DNA of 17,823 nucleotides from an uncultured Acidimicrobiaceae bacterium (GTDB lineage: Bacteria > Actinomycetota > Acidimicrobiia > Acidimicrobiales > Ilumatobacteraceae): the NCBI GenBank assembly GCA_903919215.1, contig CAIXHI010000238.1, positions 1 to 17,823 on the forward strand. Reading direction: 5' to 3'. Position 1 is the stretch's first letter, and the number at the start of each line of letters is the position of its first letter. A model generated the notes under the pieces. The model saw only the letters and a list, made by a program, of their open reading frames with translations, searched no databases and was not told where the DNA came from. Position numbers and translations under genes: made by a program. Shown piece after piece: positions 12,486-17,823 of the stretch.

Positions 12486-14860
12486 CGATTGCGATGCGCT
12501 TCTTGCAGCAGGTCGTACTCCTCGACCGTCATCAACACCGAGCGAGCCTTGGAACCTTCGCTGGGACCGACCACACCGCGCTGCTCGAGCAGATCCATGA
12601 TGCGACCTGCGCGGGCGAAGCCGACCTTCAGCTTGCGCTGCAGCATCGAGGTGCTGCCGAGCTGACTGCGCACCACGAGTTCCAGCGCCTGACGCATGAG
12701 CACTTCGTCCTCGTCGCTGTCCTCGCCGTTGCCGCCGAAGTTGCCGCCGCCGAGAATGCCGCCATCGGCGTCCTCACCCTCGACGCCGGTGGCGTACACC
12801 GGCTCGGGTGCCTGACGTCGCCAGTGGCCGACGATCTTGCGCACCTCTTCCTCGCTGACGAATGACCCCTGGATGCGCTGCGACACGTTGCTGTTGCCCG
12901 GCAGCAGCAACATGTCGCCCTTGCCCACCAGCTTCTCTGCGCCCGGCTGATCGAGGATGACACGACTGTCGGTGAGGCTGTTGACGGCATAGGCGATACG
13001 CGCCGGGATGTTGGCCTTGATCACGCCGGTGATGACGTTCACCGACGGACGCTGTGTGGCGACGATGAGGTGGATGCCCACTGCACGGGCCTTCTGTGCG
13101 ATCCGGGTGATGCTCTCTTCCACATCGCGGGCGGCGACCATCATCAGGTCGTTCAACTCGTCGACGACCACCACGATGTAGGGCAGACGTTCGTGCACTG
13201 TGGAGCTGTCGGCCTCGGTGCCCGACTCGGGGGTCAGTTCGCCACGTTCGTAGGCTGCGTTGTAGCCGGTGATATCGCGGAAGCCGACCTCGAACAACAG
13301 GTCGTAGCGCCGATCCATCTCCTTGCACGCCCAGCTGAGGGCGTTGGCCGCTTTCTTCGGGTTCGTGACCGGTTCCGTCAGCAAGTGCGGCGAGCGGTTG
13401 TACTGTCCCATCTCGACCTGTTTGGGGTCGATCAGGATCAGCCGCACCTGATCTGGCGTGGTGCGCATCAGCAACGACGTGATGATGCAGTTGAGACCAC
13501 TGGACTTGCCCGAACCGGTGGTACCCGCAATCAGCAGGTGCGGCATCGTGGACAGGTTGAGGAACACGGCCCGACCAGCGATGTCCTTGCCGATGGCCAC
13601 ATCGAGCGGGTGCGTCGCAGTCTTCGATTCGGGGGCGTTCATGATGTCGCCCAGGCTCACCAACTGCCGTGTGTGGTTCGGCACTTCGACACCGATCGCC
13701 GAGCGACCAGGAATGGGGGCCAGAATGCGGACATCGACCGCCGCCATTGCATACGCGATATCGCGAGTGAGGCTGGTGATCCGCGCCACCTTGACGCCCT
13801 GCCCCAACTCGAGTTCGTAGCGCGTGACGGTGGGGCCGACCGTCTGGCCCACCAACTTGGTCTCGACACCGTGTGACATCAGCGAATCGACCAACGTGCG
13901 ACCGCGGGCCTCAACCTCGGCCTTGTTGATCACCTGATTGGTGCTGCGCTGCAGATGGCTCATCGGCGGCAACTGCCACTGACCGCGCTGCGCGCCCGGC
14001 CCGAGTTCCAGTTCGCTTTGCTCGCCGGGGCCTGTGTCGACAGGAACCTGACGTGGTGCACCCTTGGGCTGGCGGGTCTTCTTCGGCTCCGCCGGCGGAT
14101 CCCAGTCGTTCTCCGCCTCACCGTCGTAGAGCGCCGGGCCAGCGAACCCACCGGGGTCGGCGTCAGTGCCCCCGCGCTCGCTCTGCAACGTCGACACCTG
14201 ATCCATCGTCGAGCGGATCCTGCGACCGAGCGGACGAATCACCGTGTCCATGCTCTTGCCCGCATTCCCCGCCAGCGTGCGCAGCGAACTGCCGGTGATG
14301 AGCATCAGCCCGACGATGAGCAGCAATACCAGCACCAGCACGGCACCGGCGGGTGCCAGCAAGCCACGTAATGGCGCGCCGAACATCGCTCCCAGCCAGC
14401 CGCCGGCCTTGCCCATCTCCTTCAGACTGTGCGGATTGCGAGCAACATGCAGCACCCCGAGCACAGCAGTGACGCACAACCCCCACCCGAGGGTGAGCCT
14501 CCAGCGGTGGCCGCTGTGGCCGCGCTTGATGAGTGCCGCACCGGCGCTCACCAGCGCAACGGGCACGAGGAACCGGCCGACACCAGAGAACCAGCCGACG
14601 ACGGTGGCCACGCCACGACCAACCGGGCCGGCATGGCCGCCCATGTAGACGCCGAGGCCCAGCAACAGGCCGATGGCCACCAACCCGATACCCCAGAACT
14701 CGTTCTCCCGGCCTTCGACCGCCTCGCGGAGTTCGGCCGACGCGTTGTCGCGACGCGAACGGGGCAGCTCTGCCGTCTCGGGACGAGCGGCTGGGCGCGT
14801 GTTCGTACCCGTCCGCGGCTTCGTCTTGGATCGTCGGTTGGGTTGGCCCCAGGTTGCCAT
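12482..14860 (-). CDS. ftsK: DNA translocase FtsK/SpoIIIE
   Basis: A 792-residue septal DNA pump that clears and orients chromosomes at division. Seen: a basic N-terminal tail; four hydrophobic segments (about 56-75, 83-112, 122-140, 165-190); a charged linker; the alpha/beta motor (about 300-690) with Walker A GTTGSGKS (446-453), LILIDPKQVEMGQY, Walker B VVVVDE (563-568) and ATQRPSVNVITG; an acidic Gly-rich linker (700-718); and the C-terminal winged-helix gamma domain (about 720-785, SMLQRKLKVGFARAGRIMDLLEQRG) that reads KOPS/SRS sequences. ATG 14860 is chosen over the in-frame GTG 14869 because TACCGT lies exactly 7 bases upstream of the ATG. It overlaps the lactonase gene by 4 bases. Confidence 0.96.
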   Translation of the reverse strand: MATWGQPNRRSKTKPRTGTNTRPAARPETAELPRSRRDNASAELREAVEGRENEFWGIGLVAIGLLLGLGVYMGGHAGPVGRGVATVVGWFSGVGRFLVPVALVSAGAALIKRGHSGHRWRLTLGWGLCVTAVLGVLHVARNPHSLKEMGKAGGWLGAMFGAPLRGLLAPAGAVLVLVLLLIVGLMLITGSSLRTLAGNAGKSMDTVIRPLGRRIRSTMDQVSTLQSERGGTDADPGGFAGPALYDGEAENDWDPPAEPKKTRQPKGAPRQVPVDTGPGEQSELELGPGAQRGQWQLPPMSHLQRSTNQVINKAEVEARGRTLVDSLMSHGVETKLVGQTVGPTVTRYELELGQGVKVARITSLTRDIAYAMAAVDVRILAPIPGRSAIGVEVPNHTRQLVSLGDIMNAPESKTATHPLDVAIGKDIAGRAVFLNLSTMPHLLIAGTTGSGKSSGLNCIITSLLMRTTPDQVRLILIDPKQVEMGQYNRSPHLLTEPVTNPKKAANALSWACKEMDRRYDLLFEVGFRDITGYNAAYERGELTPESGTEADSSTVHERLPYIVVVVDELNDLMMVAARDVEESITRIAQKARAVGIHLIVATQRPSVNVITGVIKANIPARIAYAVNSLTDSRVILDQPGAEKLVGKGDMLLLPGNSNVSQRIQGSFVSEEEVRKIVGHWRRQAPEPVYATGVEGEDADGGILGGGNFGGNGEDSDEDEVLMRQALELVVRSQLGSTSMLQRKLKVGFARAGRIMDLLEQRGVVGPSEGSKARSVLMTVEEYDLLQEAHRNR

Positions 14861-14867
14861 TTGTCTC

Positions 14868-14873
14868 ACGGTA
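14868..14873 (-). promoter_or_regulatory. Probable ftsK -10 box (leaderless)
   Basis: TACCGT is followed by 7 bases and ATG 14860, within the 45-base gap after the lipoprotein stop. It would give ftsK its own start even though the lipoprotein gene lies upstream on the same strand. Confidence 0.5.
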
Positions 14874-14905
14874 CCAAGGGGGCGCGCGTCGGGGTGGCCA
14901 CTGGC

Positions 14906-15469
14906 TCAGTTCACCGGGTCGACCGACTTGACCTCACCCTTCGGACCGAGCACCACATCGAGGCCGCCGCCCTGTGCCGAAGTGAGCAGCACGCCATACA
15001 ACAAGTGCCCCTGCCCATCGCCGTGGATGTAGAAACTGTCGAGCAGCGCACCGGGTAACTGCTCGATCACGTTGCCGAGCACCAGGGTCGGATCGAAATC
15101 GAGACCGGTCGCAGCGAACGTGCCGCCGCTGGCGGTCTGGCCCTCACGCGACGACAACTCGCCGCCGACGAACACCCATGGCTGCGCGATCGCGCCGTCG
15201 TTGAGGGCGACGAACAGGTTCACCAGTTTGACAGTGGCGTTGATCTCGAAATACCGCTGAGGACCACCCAACTCGACCTCGAGCGCCGCGATCGCCAGTG
15301 GGATCTGGTCGAGCACCGGCATCTCCGTCGAGGATGGGTCGGGCGCTGATTGCTGGGCCAACGTGGTGGAGGTGGCGCCCGCCGAGCCACCGTTGTCGCT
15401 GCACGCCACGGTCACGATGGCTGCGAGGCCGATCAACAAGGCGGCCAACGGTGTCTTCACGGCATGCAC
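14906..15469 (-). CDS. Small secreted lipoprotein of unknown function
   Basis: A 187-residue protein that I do not recognise. Residues 1-23 form a lipoprotein signal peptide: basic start, hydrophobic core ALLIGLAAIVTVA and lipid-attachment C23, followed by a Ser/Thr/Gly/Ala-rich linker (24-50). Position -3 to the Cys is Thr rather than Leu, slightly off consensus. The mature domain (about 55-187) alternates hydrophobic strands, with no metal or catalytic motif that I can name. A remote resemblance to LppX/LprG-type lipid carriers is possible by size and style only. Start GTG 15469 is supported by TAGCCT 6 bases upstream; GTG 15460 would also leave a signal peptide. It diverges from the LCP gene, so the pair may share envelope-related control. 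Confidence 0.75.
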   Translation of the reverse strand: MHAVKTPLAALLIGLAAIVTVACSDNGGSAGATSTTLAQQSAPDPSSTEMPVLDQIPLAIAALEVELGGPQRYFEINATVKLVNLFVALNDGAIAQPWVFVGGELSSREGQTASGGTFAATGLDFDPTLVLGNVIEQLPGALLDSFYIHGDGQGHLLYGVLLTSAQGGGLDVVLGPKGEVKSVDPVN

Positions 15470-15475
15470 ACCGAG

Positions 15476-15481
15476 AGGCTA
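15476..15481 (-). promoter_or_regulatory. Probable lipoprotein -10 box (leaderless), inside a small palindrome
   Basis: TAGCCT is followed by 6 bases and GTG 15469. It lies within GAGGC-TAG-GCCTC (15475-15487), a perfect 5-bp dyad in the 35-base divergent gap. For the plus-strand LCP gene only a weaker CATGAT (15493-15498), 6 bases before ATG 15505, is visible. Confidence 0.45.
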
Positions 15482-15504
15482 GGCCTCGTGCGCATGATGT
15501 GGGG

Positions 15505-16995
15505 ATGCAGCCGGACGAGACAGCGGACACCAACCCGCCCGGCACGAACCTGCACGGCCTATGGGTCTGCCTCGCCGCAGTCGTGTGCTCGCTACTCGCA
15601 CCCGGCGCTGGTCACCTCGTCATCCGGGCGAACACGCGCCGATGGGGCCTCATCGTCGCCACGGGAAGCGGCATAGTGGGCAACGCCCTGCTGCTATGGG
15701 TGATCGCCACCTCGCGATCACACGGCAGCCTCGCCGCCTTGGCGGCCGACATCGTCGCCGATCGCGCCCGATTCCTCGCGCTTGCCGCAGCGCTGATCGT
15801 GCTGGCGGTCACCCGTCTGTGGACGGCGGCGGAGGTGGCCTGGTTGGCCCGTCCGGAGCACAGCGCGTGGCGCACGGTCGTCGCCGCAACGACGGCCGCA
15901 ACGCTGATCCTCGGTGGCGTCACGCCACTCGTGGTCGCCGCCGGCTATGTCTGGCGCACTGACCGCGCCGTCGAGCGGGTGTTCGGCTCTGGTGATGCCC
16001 AGACGGCCCAGCCCGGCACGCTGCCTCCCCACACCGATCCGGGCACCGGCTCGTTACCGGAGAGCAGCAGCACGACCTCCACCACGAGTCCGCCGTTCCC
16101 GGGCGCCGACCGCGTCAATGTGCTGTTGTTGGGGGGCGACGCCGGCAAGGGACGGTGGAGCCTGCGCACCGACTCGATGATCCTCGTATCGATCGATCCC
16201 GAGACGGGCGACACCGCGATGATCTCCGTGCCGCGCAACCTGACGCAGCTTCCATTTCCGCCTGGTACTCCCTTGGCCGAACAGTTCCCGCGCGGTTTCA
16301 CCGACCTCGCCAACGCGGTGTATCCGTATGTGCACTCTCGCCCGGCACTCGCTGGCGGCGGTGCCGACGCCGGAGCGCAGGCAATCAAGTTGGGCATCGC
16401 ACAACTGCTCGGTGTGCCGATCCAGTACTACGTGCTCGTCGATATGGGCGGGTTCATCAGTGTCGTCGACGCGCTCGGCGGGATCGACGTCACCATCACC
16501 AAGCGAGTGCCCGCACCAGGCAATCCGTCCGAGGCGAAACACACCGTGCCGAAGTGGTTCGAGAAGGGCACTCAGCACCTCGACGGCACGCTCGCGTTGT
16601 CATACGCCCGTTCCCGCCACGCCGACAGCGATTACCAGCGCATGGGGCGTCAGCGATGTGTGCTGGCCGGTATCGCTGCGGCCGCAACGCCGAAGGCACT
16701 CGCCACCGGGCTCGGGGCACTGGTTGACGCGTTCGGCGACTCGGTTCGTACCGACATACCCCGCGAACGTCTACCGGAGTTCGTGCAACTCATCGAACGG
16801 TATGCAGCGGCGGGCGGTCAGGACGCGGTGCGCACATTGCTGCTGACACCCCCGGTCATCATCCCCAACCGCTGGGACGCCGCGCATGTACGCGAGCTGG
16901 TAGCGACGTTGTTGACCACGCCTCCGTATCCCACCACGATCGGCGGCATCCCACCACTCGGCGAGCAACTGACCGCCGAGTGCACCGTCACTTAG
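15505..16995 (+). CDS. LytR-CpsA-Psr (LCP) family cell-wall glycopolymer transferase with multi-span N-terminus
   Basis: A 496-residue membrane enzyme. LCP proteins transfer lipid-linked glycopolymers (teichoic acid, arabinogalactan, capsule) onto peptidoglycan outside the membrane. The LCP domain (about 203-395) shows NVLLLGGDAG, RTDSMILVSID (R221, D223), SVPRNL (R244), YYVLVDMGGFISVVDALGGIDV, LSYARSRHADSDYQRMGRQR (R369, R371, R379, R382). Unusually, about four hydrophobic segments precede it (19-40, 47-69, 88-108, 124-148) where most LCP proteins have one. The first includes LLAPGAGHLVI, like the P-G-x-G-x-L motif of small TM2-type proteins. A Ser/Thr/Pro linker (165-198) follows. ATG 15505 is chosen; the frame is open further upstream but runs into the divergent lipoprotein gene. 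It converges on RNase J with 9 bases between stops. Confidence 0.92.
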   Translation: MQPDETADTNPPGTNLHGLWVCLAAVVCSLLAPGAGHLVIRANTRRWGLIVATGSGIVGNALLLWVIATSRSHGSLAALAADIVADRARFLALAAALIVLAVTRLWTAAEVAWLARPEHSAWRTVVAATTAATLILGGVTPLVVAAGYVWRTDRAVERVFGSGDAQTAQPGTLPPHTDPGTGSLPESSSTTSTTSPPFPGADRVNVLLLGGDAGKGRWSLRTDSMILVSIDPETGDTAMISVPRNLTQLPFPPGTPLAEQFPRGFTDLANAVYPYVHSRPALAGGGADAGAQAIKLGIAQLLGVPIQYYVLVDMGGFISVVDALGGIDVTITKRVPAPGNPSEAKHTVPKWFEKGTQHLDGTLALSYARSRHADSDYQRMGRQRCVLAGIAAAATPKALATGLGALVDAFGDSVRTDIPRERLPEFVQLIERYAAAGGQDAVRTLLLTPPVIIPNRWDAAHVRELVATLLTTPPYPTTIGGIPPLGEQLTAECTVT

Positions 16996-16999
16996 ACGG
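16985..16999. terminator. Small hairpin over the LCP stop codon, between convergent genes
   Basis: CCGTC-ACTTA-GACGG forms a 5-bp stem spanning the LCP stop. Being symmetric, it could act for both convergent transcripts. There is no U-tract and the stem is short. Confidence 0.25.
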
Positions 17000-17004
17000 C
17001 GGGG

Positions 17005-17823
17005 TCAGGTCTCCATCACGACGGGCACGATCATCGGCCGACGCTTGGTGCGTTCGCTGACGAACTTGCCCGCCGCCTTGCGCACATCGCGCTCGAGCGA
17101 CTCGACATCCTTCACACCAGCCGCCAACGACGCCTCGAGGACGGCCGCCACACGGTCGCACGCCTCGTCGAGCAGATCCTCTGCCTCCGGGGCGTACACC
17201 CAGCCACGGGTGATGATCTCGGGGCCGGTGAGCACCTTGCGCGTCTGGAGATCGACCGTGACCACCACCACGACGACGCCCTCCTCGGCCAACACCCGGC
17301 GGTCGCGCAGGACGCCCTGGCCGACATCGCCGACGATGCCGTCGACGTACAGGTAGCCAGCAGGCACCCGGCCGATCGCCTTGAGTCCGTCGTCGCTGAG
17401 TTCGAGCACGTCGCCGTCCTCGCACACCAGCACGTGGTCCTTGGGGATGCCCATCAGATAGCCCAGCTTGGCGTTGGCCACCATGTGGCGGTACTCACCA
17501 TGGATCGGCACCAGCCACTCGGGCTCGGTGATCGACATATAGGTCTTGAGCTCATCGGCCTGGGCGTGGCCGGTGGCGTGCACGTCGGCAATGCCGCTGT
17601 GCACCACCTCGACACCGGCGCGCAGCAGGTCGTCGATCACTCGGTTGACGTTGCCTTCGTTCCCAGGGATCGCGTGACTGGAGAGGATGACCGTGTCGTT
17701 GTCGCTGACCTTCACCCACTTGTTCTCGCCACGAGCCAACAACGCCAGCGCCGACATCGGCTCGCCCTGCGAACCGGTGGAGATCACGCACAGCTGCTCG
17801 GGCTTGTACTTGCCGGCGTCCTC
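17005..17823 (-). CDS. rnj: Ribonuclease J, C-terminal half
   Basis: The frame is open to the window edge, so 272 C-terminal residues are visible of a protein usually near 555. RNase J is a metallo-beta-lactamase/beta-CASP nuclease with 5'-3' exonuclease and endonuclease activity in mRNA decay and rRNA maturation. Seen: the beta-CASP segment VISTGSQGEPMSAL, SSHAIPGNE, and the returning lactamase strands with DVHATGHA and VPIHGEYRHMVANA, whose His residues belong to the active site and substrate pocket. The C-terminal domain (last 110 residues or so) includes VGQGVLRDRRVLAEEG and the EIITRGWVY motif typical of RNase J. In mycobacteria rnj lies close to ftsK, as here. The start and promoter are outside the window. 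Confidence 0.95.
   Translation of the reverse strand, partial: EDAGKYKPEQLCVISTGSQGEPMSALALLARGENKWVKVSDNDTVILSSHAIPGNEGNVNRVIDDLLRAGVEVVHSGIADVHATGHAQADELKTYMSITEPEWLVPIHGEYRHMVANAKLGYLMGIPKDHVLVCEDGDVLELSDDGLKAIGRVPAGYLYVDGIVGDVGQGVLRDRRVLAEEGVVVVVVTVDLQTRKVLTGPEIITRGWVYAPEAEDLLDEACDRVAAVLEASLAAGVKDVESLERDVRKAAGKFVSERTKRRPMIVPVVMET

Noticed and set aside
11412..12665. Plus-strand open frame of 417 codons opposite vapB, the lactonase and the ftsK end
   Set aside because: Same reason: it runs through several genes that have full motif support on the minus strand.
15298..15504. Upstream extension of the LCP gene by 69 codons
   Set aside because: It lies wholly opposite the lipoprotein gene and its promoter and is Arg/Trp-rich shadow sequence. 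ATG 15505 precedes a sensible cytoplasmic tail and the first membrane span.
1..17823. CRISPR array, insertion sequence, rRNA or riboswitch
   Set aside because: Reading both strands showed no regularly spaced repeats, no transposase motifs, no rRNA-like blocks, and no leader long enough for a riboswitch.

Overview
This is a high-GC window with dense gene packing, mostly on the minus strand. CarD, a DUF222/13E12-type HNH nuclease, RNase J, an LCP cell-wall enzyme and TANNNT -10 boxes placed right at start codons together suggest an actinobacterium (Actinomycetota). The class Acidimicrobiia is my best guess from the general gene style, but nothing here proves it. No insertion sequence, CRISPR array, rRNA or phage gene is visible, and no gene-free stretch exceeds about 165 bases.

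Layout. (1) 1-273 +: tail of an endonuclease/exonuclease/phosphatase protein, convergent with the minus-strand block. (2) 270-5544 -: a glutamine synthetase-family ligase, CarD, and a 1089-residue membrane hybrid histidine kinase (Cache-HAMP-PAS-HisKA-HATPase-REC-Hpt). (3) 5616-6242 -: a TetR regulator. (4) 6319-6394 -: tRNA-Arg(TCT). (5) 6411-9502 -: tightly coupled rimO-pgsA-cinA. (6) 9526-12485 -: an accessory-looking block with a DUF222/HNH nuclease under a probable LexA (SOS) operator, a vapBC toxin-antitoxin pair with its own palindromic operator, and an SMP-30-type lactonase whose start overlaps the ftsK stop. (7) 12482-14860 -: ftsK/spoIIIE. (8) 14906-15469 -: a small lipoprotein, divergent from (9) 15505-16995 +: an LCP enzyme with a multi-spanning N-terminus. 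(10) 17005-17823 -: the C-terminal half of RNase J.

The backbone RNase J - ftsK - rimO - pgsA - cinA resembles a neighbourhood conserved in many Gram-positive bacteria, where pgsA-cinA is often followed by recA. Here recA is not next; a tRNA and a tetR gene are. The accessory block sits between ftsK and rimO.

The most useful signals are in the control sites. Several genes that head transcription units have no Shine-Dalgarno but have a TANNNT hexamer exactly 6-7 bases before ATG/GTG, which points to leaderless mRNAs and fixes their starts (glutamine synthetase, tetR, HNH, ftsK, lipoprotein). By contrast carD and vapB have strong Shine-Dalgarno sequences. At the HNH gene the start codon lies in the 4-base centre of a near-consensus LexA box, immediately downstream of the -10 box. 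I did not find a convincing new multi-gene system. The SOS-operator/leaderless-start arrangement is the strongest candidate for something not previously described.
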